A DNA stretch of 43,080 nt, from positions 1-43,080 of IMG/VR virus record IMGVR_UViG_3300017746_000031. One strand, written 5' to 3'. The notes under the pieces were generated by a model. It saw only the letters and a program-made list of their open reading frames with translations. It searched no databases and was not told the origin of the DNA. This document shows, piece after piece, positions 1-5,834 of the stretch. Position numbers and translations under genes: made by a program. Numbering within the stretch: the stretch's first letter is position 1; every line of letters starts with the position of its first letter. Source of the DNA: a virus.

Positions 1-156
1 GATGAGCGACTTTCTGACTTGCAGATTAATGACTGGGCCGAGGCTAATAAATTCACCCCCCATAAAACCACTGAGGCAGGACTGAAGAAATTCTTGGCCC
101 TTACTGATGACGAATTATTCGCCAAAGTTGAGGAATGGAGAAAGGCAGCAGCATGA
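1..156 (+). CDS. C-terminal fragment of an unidentified early protein (5' end outside the window)
   Basis: The + frame is open from base 1 to the TGA at 154-156 and gives 51 residues that end LFAKVEEWRKAAA. The fragment is helical and charged, with a GLKKFLALTDDEL segment, and no domain is recognised. Its stop overlaps the next start (ATGA at 153-156), so it belongs to the same early operon. The ERF-type gene at the right edge is also cut, so this could be that protein's C-terminus if the genome is circular with a small missing piece. The reading frame does not continue directly across the two edges, so this is inference only. Confidence 0.6.
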   Translation, partial: DERLSDLQINDWAEANKFTPHKTTEAGLKKFLALTDDELFAKVEEWRKAAA

Positions 157-839
157 GCCACAGAATCGTAGGACATAATATTAAGGGATTTGACCTTCCT
201 TATTTAATTCGTAGCACCATGCTCAATAAGGCCAAAGGGGAACTTCATTTGACTCCAGCCCGTGGTAAATTTTGGCCAGACTTATTTCATTGCACAATGG
301 AATTTGAGGGTGCTGGAGAATACGGATTTCGAGTCTCTCTGGATAACCTTGCCAAGCAATATGGGCTGGACGGTAAGAATGGAAACGGGAAACTGTTTTA
401 CACTTACTCAAGGGCCGAGCAGGAAGACTATCTGGAGAATGATCTGAAGGTCACCCGTGCTATTTTCGAGAGGCAGAATTACTCATTCAACATCTGCGAT
501 AATTATACAATTGTGGACATTGAGACGGCACCTAAATCGGAAGCTGAGATCATGGCCTTGGCTCCAGAATTTAATGCTGACAAGGTCAAGGTAGGTAACC
601 TTAAAGACCCAGCTAAAATCGAGGAGAAAATCGAGACGGCCCGTGAGTCACATTATGATGACATTATCGATAAGGCAGCACTCTACGCCAAATACTCTAA
701 TCCTGTAGCAATAGGCTACATTCACCATGACGGGAACATCGAGATGGATTTCGGTGAACCCAAGAAACTAATCGAACGGTTCTGGGAGGTCTCTGGACAT
801 GTCTGGGGACAATGGCAGGCCGATAGAAACCTAGCATAA
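153..839 (+). CDS. DEDD-family 3'-5' exonuclease-like protein with circularly permuted motif order
   Basis: The product is 228 residues. The start at 153 is preferred over the in-frame ATG at 135 because 153 overlaps the upstream stop (ATGA) and has AAAGG 7 nt upstream. DnaQ-like exonuclease signatures are clear: an exo II-like GHNIKGFDLPYL (D14), an exo III-like YLENDLKVT (Y93/D97, DEDDy type) and an exo I-like VDIETAP (D122, E124). Family order is I-II-III, but here II and III come first and I follows. The protein starts where the second half of a normal domain would begin and ends (about residue 210, FWEVSG) where the first half would end. The likely role is 3'-5' digestion of single strands during phage replication or recombination, beside the SSB and ERF genes. 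Activity of the permuted fold is not shown. Confidence 0.75.
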   Translation: MSHRIVGHNIKGFDLPYLIRSTMLNKAKGELHLTPARGKFWPDLFHCTMEFEGAGEYGFRVSLDNLAKQYGLDGKNGNGKLFYTYSRAEQEDYLENDLKVTRAIFERQNYSFNICDNYTIVDIETAPKSEAEIMALAPEFNADKVKVGNLKDPAKIEEKIETARESHYDDIIDKAALYAKYSNPVAIGYIHHDGNIEMDFGEPKKLIERFWEVSGHVWGQWQADRNLA

Positions 840-850
840 ACTAAACTAAT

Positions 851-1261
851 ATGAAAGCTACTATTAAGGGGGTTTATACCCACAAGCAAGACGGCACTGA
901 GTATGTTACCAAGAAAGGTAATCTATACATCAAGTTGCTACTCTCACTGGAAAACGGTGACTCACTGTACGAGTCGTTTTTCTTCACGCCAAAAGCACAT
1001 TTCCGTTTCGAGGATTTGTATGCTTCAGCAGGCCAGCAGGCACCTAGTGCAACTGAGATTACTGCCGCCAATGTCAACCAATTGATTGGCGAGGGAATCA
1101 ACATCAATGTCGGTATGAACAAGGCAGGATGTGACACTGTTACTAAGTTCTACCCAAAGCAGGTTCCTGTTACCGCAGCCGCAGCCGCAGATGATGGGAT
1201 TACTGATGAAATATCTGGTCAAGTCGCAGATGATGACTTGGACGAAGAGGTACCATTCTAA
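851..1261 (+). CDS. Single-stranded DNA-binding-like protein
   Basis: The product is 136 residues. The N-terminal ~110 residues alternate polar and hydrophobic positions, as in a small beta-barrel. The C-terminus is a low-complexity Ala linker (AAAAAD) followed by the acidic tail DDDLDEEVPF. Bacterial and phage SSB proteins end in the same way (acidic run closed by PF), and that tail recruits replication and repair partners. The role would be to coat single strands at the fork and during annealing. The gene lies between the exonuclease and the initiator-like gene, and its stop shares a base with the next start (TAATG at 1259-1263). The OB fold is inferred from the tail and context, not from a match over the whole length. 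Confidence 0.7.
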   Translation: MKATIKGVYTHKQDGTEYVTKKGNLYIKLLLSLENGDSLYESFFFTPKAHFRFEDLYASAGQQAPSATEITAANVNQLIGEGININVGMNKAGCDTVTKFYPKQVPVTAAAAADDGITDEISGQVADDDLDEEVPF

Positions 1262-1836
1262 TGAGCGAAGAGGGCAAATATAAGCTTACACTTCGTTTGC
1301 CGAAGGTGCTGGAAGATCATGTTCGTGAGTTCGCAAAAACCTACGATCTATCTTTAAACGATGCGGTAAAATTTACCCTCATCCAGCACCATCTCTCTCA
1401 CTCACAAGAAAAGGTGAAAGTGCAAAGTGAGGTCACAGGTGACCCTACAGGTGAGGTCACATTGGCCCCATCACCCAAAAAGCAAAGTGACCCTACCAGT
1501 GAGGTCACCAGTGAGGTCAAATGTGACACTCCCTCGCGCGCACCTTCCATTATGAGTAATTATGTAAATATATATACATATAATAATAATAAGATTATAT
1601 TTATAGATTCTAAACTTCAACAATCTTGGATGGATTGGAAGAAGTATCGAGGCATCAAGGTTGCACAGGAAAAATTCCAGCAACGATATATCGACAAGGT
1701 GCTGGCACATGAATCGCCAGACCAATTAGCCGAAAGATTTATCACTTCAATCGCAAACGGTTGGAAAGGATTTGTCTTCCCAAATGAGACTTTCGGTGAG
1801 GAAACAACAACAGAATACGGAGACGAAGATTTATGA
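1261..1836 (+). CDS. Replication initiator-like protein (lambda O-like) carrying internal iterons
   Basis: The product is 191 residues in three parts. Residues ~6-45 (KLTLRLPKVLEDHVREFAKT and on) look like a ribbon-helix-helix DNA-binding domain. Residues ~55-95 are a low-complexity linker of tetrapeptides (SEVT, GDPT, GEVT, SDPT) encoded by 12-bp DNA repeats. Residues ~118-178 (QQSWMDWKKYRGIKV through IANGWKGFVF) resemble the C-terminal segment of phage replication proteins that meets the helicase loader. The next gene is a DnaC-like loader overlapping by 4 nt. Repeats and an AT-rich tract inside the gene repeat the lambda O arrangement, so the protein probably binds its own coding sequence to open the origin. 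The function is inferred from architecture and neighbours. Confidence 0.65.
   Translation: MSEEGKYKLTLRLPKVLEDHVREFAKTYDLSLNDAVKFTLIQHHLSHSQEKVKVQSEVTGDPTGEVTLAPSPKKQSDPTSEVTSEVKCDTPSRAPSIMSNYVNIYTYNNNKIIFIDSKLQQSWMDWKKYRGIKVAQEKFQQRYIDKVLAHESPDQLAERFITSIANGWKGFVFPNETFGEETTTEYGDEDL
1426..1612. other. Putative replication origin: 12-bp iterons plus AT-rich unwinding region
   Basis: Phased 12-bp units start at 1426, 1438, 1450, 1486, 1498 and 1510, with a weaker one at 1522. They read AGTGAGGTCACA, GGTGACCCTACA, GGTGAGGTCACA, AGTGACCCTACC, AGTGAGGTCACC and AGTGAGGTCAAA. Two degenerate units (1462-1485) keep the 12-bp phase. From ~1550 to 1612 the sequence is almost pure A/T (runs such as AAATATATATACATATAATA). 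Iterons beside an AT-rich element inside the initiator gene, with a helicase-loader gene next, is the lambda ori layout. Coding drift alone would not keep the DNA word so constant. There is no experimental support. Confidence 0.65.
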
Positions 1837-2618
1837 CATTACAAATGATTGGCGATGCATTTCCCAAGGTGGCAGATGTAGATCACGATGACATTATCGT
1901 TCCATGTAGAGAGTGCGGAACTGATGTTCCTTACAAGTCATCAGTACTTGCATTCTTTGGTAACGAAAAACGCATTGTAGTTTGCGACAGGTGCTGCGAA
2001 GAGGCAGATGATAGGGAGAAGCAGGAAAAGGCCTATAAGGCACCTCTACTGCCCTTACAGGGGCTAATCCCACAGTATTACCTTGAGACCGATTTCAATA
2101 AGTTACCAAAACAAGCTCAAACGATCTGGAGGTATGGACATGAGAACAATCCACCCATCCAACAATGGAACCCAAAACAATCCAGAGGAATCTACATTTT
2201 AGGGGCATCAAGAACAGGTAAGACTCGTACCCTATGTACCCTACTTAAGAGGATCCACGGTGAGGGTATTACATTCAAATTATTTGAGGCAGGACAGTTC
2301 CATGCATCCCTTAATGATGCAAAGAGATCATCGTTCTACACCCGTTGGAGAGATGATGTTATCTCATACCCAGTTCTGGCCATAGATGACCTCTTTGCCG
2401 AAAAGCTAACCGAGACGGTACAGGCAGGTTTATTTGAAATTGTGGAGCAGCGTATGGGCCGAAAACTACCAATTCTCATCACCACTCAAGTCAAGAGGTC
2501 AGATGCAATAAAACAGTTCGCAGATCCAAGACGAGGTGAGGCATTTCTAAACCGTCTTAAAGAATCATGTGACCTTTATGTCACGAATCAAAATCAACTA
2601 CAGGAGACCATAAAGTGA
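1833..2618 (+). CDS. DnaC/DnaI-like AAA+ helicase loader
   Basis: The product is 261 residues. The N-terminal ~50 residues hold two CxxC-type pairs (CRECG and CDRCC), a likely zinc-binding module. The AAA+ part follows: Walker A GASRTGKT (~residues 123-130), Walker B VLAIDDLF (~174-181), a sensor-like PILITTQV, then RGEAFLNRLKESC. Proteins of this kind load the replicative helicase at an origin. This one sits directly after the iteron-bearing initiator-like gene (4-nt ATGA overlap), as P follows O in lambda. With no helicase or primase gene visible, it probably brings the host helicase to the phage origin. A transposon-type ATPase is possible but less likely in this context. Confidence 0.85.
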   Translation: MTLQMIGDAFPKVADVDHDDIIVPCRECGTDVPYKSSVLAFFGNEKRIVVCDRCCEEADDREKQEKAYKAPLLPLQGLIPQYYLETDFNKLPKQAQTIWRYGHENNPPIQQWNPKQSRGIYILGASRTGKTRTLCTLLKRIHGEGITFKLFEAGQFHASLNDAKRSSFYTRWRDDVISYPVLAIDDLFAEKLTETVQAGLFEIVEQRMGRKLPILITTQVKRSDAIKQFADPRRGEAFLNRLKESCDLYVTNQNQLQETIK

Positions 2619-2704
2619 ACAGTGGTGCATTATTCGAGTTCTTATTCGTGACCAGTATTTTCATCATTATGTGGATTGGCTCCTGTAACTCTGGAAACTT
2701 ATGA
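2615..2704 (+). CDS. 29-residue membrane peptide, possible small lipoprotein
   Basis: A GTG start at 2615 overlaps the previous stop (GTGA), with AGGAG 8 nt upstream, and the TGA at 2702-2704 overlaps the next ATG (ATGA at 2701). The peptide has one hydrophobic helix (ALFEFLFVTSIFIIMWIGSC) and a short polar end, NSGNL. IGSC resembles a weak lipobox, so lipidation at that Cys is possible. The overlap at both ends and the strong SD argue for translation. The function is unknown. Confidence 0.55.
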   Translation: MNSGALFEFLFVTSIFIIMWIGSCNSGNL

Positions 2705-2889
2705 AAGTAGACCCAATACAGACAATTGATCGACTTGAAGAAGTCTTGAAAGATCAGATCAATCTTTACGAAAAAGCCATTGGTTTCTGTAAGCAAGATG
2801 ATCTCAAATTAATCCTTCAAGATGGACTAAGGAAGGTACAACAGGAATTAACCGACTTACGCTATGGCAGACCCAGACAAGATTACTGA
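2701..2889 (+). CDS. Small coiled-coil protein, function unknown
   Basis: The product is 62 residues, almost all helix-forming, with heptad-like spacing (IDRLEEVLKDQINLYEKAI and LKLILQDGLRKVQQELTDL). There is no catalytic motif, and one Cys occurs near the middle. The start overlaps the stop of the membrane peptide, and the 3' end overlaps the next gene by 26 nt. It could be an oligomeric adaptor for neighbouring replication or regulatory proteins, but nothing in the sequence fixes a role. Confidence 0.6.
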   Translation: MKVDPIQTIDRLEEVLKDQINLYEKAIGFCKQDDLKLILQDGLRKVQQELTDLRYGRPRQDY

Positions 2890-3388
2890 AAAGACTCTTA
2901 TCAATCAAGGTGAGGGTGAGTTTTTAGGCTCCGTCAAGATGACGGTTAATCCACATGACCCCAATCAACATCCATTGTCCTTACTCAATCATGATCGTGA
3001 GTCTAAGGATGCACTAGAGCAATTGTCGCAAGATGAATGGAAAAGCTACCGTGAAGGCATCCTGCGGATGTTAGTGGCAAAAGGTGAGGTGCTACTAGCC
3101 AAGAGGATGCATGAGATGCAGGACAAGGTATTAGTCACGGCAGTTAAAGTATGCAGTGAGGCTTTATCAGTCCTACAGGGCGATGCAACTCAGCGAGTCG
3201 AGATAACTAAGAGAACCATGACTCCAGATGAATTAGAGGAAATGTACAAACAATTACCAACAAAAATAGAAAGCGAGGATGTGAGTGGAAGGAAAACAAA
3301 CAGGGGAAAGAGTAAACGCAGTAAACGATTGGCTGGAGATGACTCTAACATCGGCAAAGACACAAAGGGAGGTAGCGGCAGCGTATGA
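2864..3388 (+). CDS. Helical protein of unknown function with a basic C-terminal tail
   Basis: The product is 174 residues. The middle (~35-110) is helical, with a segment running from the VLVTAVKVCSEALSVLQGD stretch to MTPDELEEMYKQLPT. That pattern recalls helical parts of small-terminase-like and phage regulatory proteins, but no DNA-binding motif is clear. The C-terminal ~35 residues are Lys/Arg/Ser/Gly-rich and probably disordered. It overlaps the upstream gene by 26 nt and the downstream one by 4 nt. The small-terminase idea is weak because terL lies about 2.5 kb away and a Nu1-like HTH gene is closer to it. Confidence 0.6.
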   Translation: MADPDKITEKTLINQGEGEFLGSVKMTVNPHDPNQHPLSLLNHDRESKDALEQLSQDEWKSYREGILRMLVAKGEVLLAKRMHEMQDKVLVTAVKVCSEALSVLQGDATQRVEITKRTMTPDELEEMYKQLPTKIESEDVSGRKTNRGKSKRSKRLAGDDSNIGKDTKGGSGSV

Positions 3389-3714
3389 GAAGTTCTGGGA
3401 AAAGAATCAAATCAAAGACAACATTGGGACAAAAAGAAACCCAATCTTCATTAGAACAACCAACCCAAGGGTCAGACCATCCAGAGGCTATGTCTGCGAC
3501 TTTTGAGGATGCCAAGGATGCGTTAGAGATACTAATCGCACAATGTGGTAGTCCATTAGTCAGAAAGGCTCACAGAGGCCGTATAATGGGTTATCTGGTG
3601 CTGCAAGAGCGTAGACTTAGGACATTGGAAAGAAGGGCTAAAGCATGGGGCTATGATGATGAGACGGAGCATTGTTTAGCACTAGCTAAGATGTGGGATA
3701 AGGTGGATGAGTAA
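3385..3714 (+). CDS. Small basic protein, function unknown
   Basis: The product is 109 residues. The first ~35 are a Ser/Gln/Lys-rich, probably disordered leader. The rest is helical (FEDAKDALEILIAQCGSPLV, then an Arg-rich LQERRLRTLERRAKAWG). The start overlaps the previous stop (ATGA at 3385), so translation is probably coupled. The alternating charge suggests nucleic-acid or protein binding. No family is recognised. Confidence 0.55.
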   Translation: MRSSGKRIKSKTTLGQKETQSSLEQPTQGSDHPEAMSATFEDAKDALEILIAQCGSPLVRKAHRGRIMGYLVLQERRLRTLERRAKAWGYDDETEHCLALAKMWDKVDE

Positions 3715-3952
3715 GGGTCAAAGAATCGGTTGCAGTACCCCCTCGTTCGCCCTGTTTCGTGTACCTTATAAGGGGCGAGGGCCAGAGCAGCCTGCAAATC
3801 GAGGTGTTTTACAGGTCAATCCTGCCATGATGAGGCTAAAGCCCAGTGTTTATGCGGATGTACAGAGGATTAATAGTCCTCGATCGCCCTCAGATAGACG
3901 GTGGGGGGGGTGGGGGTTCGCCAGATCCCATATGAGCCAACCGATTGGCTAA
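3707..3952 (+). CDS. Doubtful small ORF across a G-rich region
   Basis: The ORF is 81 residues. In favour: AAGGTGG lies just before the ATG, and the start overlaps the previous stop. Against: the protein is Arg/Pro/Gly/Ser-rich with no clear secondary structure, base composition is noticeably richer in G and C than the neighbours, and the ORF runs through an 8-G homopolymer near its 3' end. The stretch could instead be mostly untranslated leader or regulatory DNA for the sigma-like gene downstream. It does not resemble any family I know. Confidence 0.3.
   Translation: MSKGQRIGCSTPSFALFRVPYKGRGPEQPANRGVLQVNPAMMRLKPSVYADVQRINSPRSPSDRRWGGWGFARSHMSQPIG
3902..3916 (+). repeat. G-tract (eight G, T, five G)
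   Basis: Two G runs separated by one T stand out in this AT-leaning genome. The site lies about 50 bp upstream of a TATACT element and the sigma-like gene. It could form a quadruplex or vary in length by slippage; neither is shown. Confidence 0.6.
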
Positions 3953-3963
3953 CAGAAAATTTT

Positions 3964-3969
3964 TATACT
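3964..3969 (+). promoter_or_regulatory. Possible -10 element (TATACT) for the sigma-like gene
   Basis: TATACT matches the sigma-70 -10 consensus at five of six positions and lies in an AT stretch after the G-rich block. No good -35 is present at 16-18 bp, and TTGGCT at 3945 is too close. The ATG at 3974 is only 4 nt downstream and has no Shine-Dalgarno sequence, so a transcript from here would have essentially no leader. Confidence 0.35.
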
Positions 3970-3973
3970 TTTT

Positions 3974-4669
3974 ATGATACCAACATGTGAATATGAAATA
4001 AGGGACTTAGCTGAGAATATTTTAAAATTCTTACCAGAGTGTGAACGGGCTGTTTTACGAAAGAGGTTTAATGAAGGTGCCTCTGTCATTGAGATGGGAA
4101 AGTTCTATGGTTGTAGTCGGTCTAGGGTTGATCAGATGATCACGAAGGTACTTAGGACATGTAGGCTAATTGTTCATAAATTAGATAAGCAGGTTCCGAT
4201 AATGGTTGAACCCTCGTTTAATGAAAAAAGCGTTTTTTGGTTTGGTGAACCTACTGACGCACAAAAGAGAATGAATGATCGTGTTCACACAATGAGTGAA
4301 GAGGTCAAATTGAGACCAAATCAGATCAAATGGAGAAAGCAACGAGACCGAAGGAATCTAGAACGAAAGCGTGAACGGGCTATGTTAAAGCGGAATAGGA
4401 AACGAGCAATGAAACGGGAAAAGGAAATAGAAGACTATTATCGAGAAAAGGAGCGTAGAGAATTGGAGGAGAGAATGAAGACCCATGAAATCAAGGAGTT
4501 TGTTGACTTAGATGGTTATAAGTTTGCCGCATGGATTCCCAAGGACACTAGCGACAGGAAGGCACTTGAGGATGCATTACTTGAGGGCCTTGGATTACAC
4601 AAGGAATCGTTAAACAAAGTAAAGATGTTTGAGAAATTACAAAAGGAGTTAACTAATGGAAACTGCTAG
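3974..4669 (+). CDS. Sigma-70 region 4-like regulator with a long charged helix
   Basis: The product is 231 residues. Residues ~18-62 (LPECERAVLRKRFNEGAS, IEMGKFYGCSRSRVDQMITK, VLRTCRL) match the pattern of sigma-70 region 4.2: an ER-VL-RF helix, then a helix-turn-helix with S-R-VDQ, then LR. No region 2 is seen, so it cannot replace a complete sigma factor. Residues ~100-170 are an extremely Lys/Arg/Glu-rich helix, followed by a small mixed domain (FVDLDGYKFAAWIP). It could bind the host polymerase flap or a -35-like site and redirect transcription, for example to the packaging genes that follow. The upstream 260 bp holds a possible -10 and no convincing gene. Function as a transcription factor is inference. 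Confidence 0.6.
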   Translation: MIPTCEYEIRDLAENILKFLPECERAVLRKRFNEGASVIEMGKFYGCSRSRVDQMITKVLRTCRLIVHKLDKQVPIMVEPSFNEKSVFWFGEPTDAQKRMNDRVHTMSEEVKLRPNQIKWRKQRDRRNLERKRERAMLKRNRKRAMKREKEIEDYYREKERRELEERMKTHEIKEFVDLDGYKFAAWIPKDTSDRKALEDALLEGLGLHKESLNKVKMFEKLQKELTNGNC

Positions 4670-5090
4670 TTTCATACCAAGGGAAAACGAAGAGACTCTC
4701 CGTATGGAGAATCAATTAAAGTCGAGGGTGGAAAAATCATGGAAGGTAAAGATGGAGAAGATCCCTACTACCTATTCTTTAGATTATGCCATCATCCGAG
4801 AAAAGGAAGTTGTAAGCTGGGCCGAGTTGAAATGTCGGACTCATGCTTTTGGCACTTATGACACTTACATGATTTCGTTAAAGAAGTGGAATGCATGTCG
4901 GGAGTTCCATGCTACCAGTCATCTTAAAGCATTCTTAATCGTTGGATTTATGGATGGTGACTACTGGATGGATACAGAGACAGTTAAAGACTTCAAGGTG
5001 CATATGGGTGGCCGTAGTGACCGTAATTGGACGGTGGATCGTGAACCGTGTGTGTTTTTTGACATCACAAACTTTAGTAAATTTAAATGA
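4656..5090 (+). CDS. PD-(D/E)XK superfamily nuclease-like protein
   Basis: The product is 144 residues. SLDYAIIREKEVVSWAELKCR (~residues 42-62) has the Asp-beta-ExK arrangement of PD-(D/E)XK nucleases, followed by YMISLKKWNACREF, a typical later helix with Lys, and a strand FLIVGF. AAAGGAG lies 9 nt upstream, and the gene overlaps the sigma-like gene by 14 nt. Small phage proteins of this kind act as junction-resolving or repair endonucleases. A role in trimming branched DNA before packaging fits its place upstream of terL. The substrate is unknown. Confidence 0.6.
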   Translation: METASFIPRENEETLRMENQLKSRVEKSWKVKMEKIPTTYSLDYAIIREKEVVSWAELKCRTHAFGTYDTYMISLKKWNACREFHATSHLKAFLIVGFMDGDYWMDTETVKDFKVHMGGRSDRNWTVDREPCVFFDITNFSKFK

Positions 5091-5482
5091 AGACAGAAAA
5101 AGAATTGGCATCCGAGCTTGGTATTGATCGGAAAATGTTAGCTGGCTGGAGAAAAGAAGGATTTATTGCTGGCTGGGAAAAGGACGGTAATACGATTGCC
5201 TATCATCCAGAGGGCGAGCATGAGATCAGAAATCACCTCCAGAAGGAACTTTGTGCAAAGGAGATATCTGCCCCACTTCCACCATCGGATGAACCTACTG
5301 AATTAACGATTACGAAAATTCCGCTCAATCCCAAGTTGGTTATATGTGATGAGATTAGAGTTAGGGTGAGAGAAAATAAAAACTTTTTACTAGGCATGAA
5401 GGTTATGGCCAGACCGTCAAGAGATAATGAAACAATATGGGCAATGGTTGGCCGCTGCCCAAGATGGAGGGGAAGATACTAA
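5087..5482 (+). CDS. Helix-turn-helix protein, candidate small terminase subunit (Nu1-like)
   Basis: The product is 131 residues. Residues ~3-45 (TEKELASELGIDRKMLAGWR, then EGF and GNTIAYHPEGEHEI) match the winged HTH pattern of lambda Nu1 and related MerR-like domains: KELA-LG-helix-turn-helix followed by a wing. The C-terminal half is beta-rich (LVICDEIRVRVRENKNFLLG) and ends GRCPRWRGRY. A Nu1-type protein two genes before terL is the best small-terminase candidate here. It would recognise the packaging site and recruit the large subunit. It could also be a transcription regulator. The start overlaps the previous stop (ATGA) and has no clear SD, which suggests coupling. Confidence 0.5.
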   Translation: MKTEKELASELGIDRKMLAGWRKEGFIAGWEKDGNTIAYHPEGEHEIRNHLQKELCAKEISAPLPPSDEPTELTITKIPLNPKLVICDEIRVRVRENKNFLLGMKVMARPSRDNETIWAMVGRCPRWRGRY

Positions 5483-5631
5483 TGAGTAGGGAAAGTGAGA
5501 ATATCGTCAGACAGTGGGAGGAGCAGAAGGCAATGCAGCAGCAGGGCAACCAGCTTGAGAGGTTGATTATTCAAATGGTTAAGCCCACTAAGCCCAAACC
5601 TAAACCTAAATCACCTAAGAAGAAAAAATGA
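5482..5631 (+). CDS. Small protein with a Lys/Pro-rich tail
   Basis: The ATG at 5482 shares a base with the upstream TAA and follows GGAGGGGAAG, so it is chosen over the in-frame ATG at 5437 inside the previous gene. The 49-residue product has a Gln-rich helix (VRQWEEQKAMQQQGNQLERL), then KPTKPKPKPKSPKKKK. The tail should be disordered and strongly basic, suited to binding DNA. No function is assigned. Confidence 0.6.
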   Translation: MSRESENIVRQWEEQKAMQQQGNQLERLIIQMVKPTKPKPKPKSPKKKK

Positions 5632-5834
5632 CTGACGAAGAAATAATGGAAGATGCATTGAAAGGCTTTGCGTTATTGGGCAGGGACAAGTTCTTGAAGG
5701 GAATAAAAGAGCATAACCGTGATGGGAAAAGAGGGTTAAGTAAGATGAAGACCGAAGACCTTGTTCGTGCGGTTCAAGAAGAGGTTATTGACCTATGGTT
5801 TTACACTAACGAACTAAAGCGAAGGACAAAATAA
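5628..5834 (+). CDS. Small helical protein resembling a MazG/NTP-pyrophosphohydrolase-like helix pair
   Basis: The product is 68 residues. It contains LLGRDKFLKGIKEHN and, near the C-terminus, LVRAVQEEVIDLWFYTNEL. Short phage proteins with a K-G-EH segment followed by EE-DLWFY resemble the metal-binding helices of all-alpha NTP pyrophosphohydrolases. At this length at most half of that fold is present, so activity is doubtful. It overlaps its neighbours by 4 nt and 1 nt and lies directly before terL. Confidence 0.45.
   Translation: MTDEEIMEDALKGFALLGRDKFLKGIKEHNRDGKRGLSKMKTEDLVRAVQEEVIDLWFYTNELKRRTK

Noticed and set aside
1426-1533. Iterons as a by-product of a repetitive protein linker only
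   Set aside because: Synonymous positions are kept as well (GTGAGGTCAC recurs), 12-bp phase holds through degenerate units, and an AT-rich tract and loader gene follow. A DNA role is more likely, though not proven.
2864-3388. Small terminase subunit
   Set aside because: Helical resemblance is vague, and it lies far from terL. The Nu1-like HTH gene at 5087 is a better candidate.
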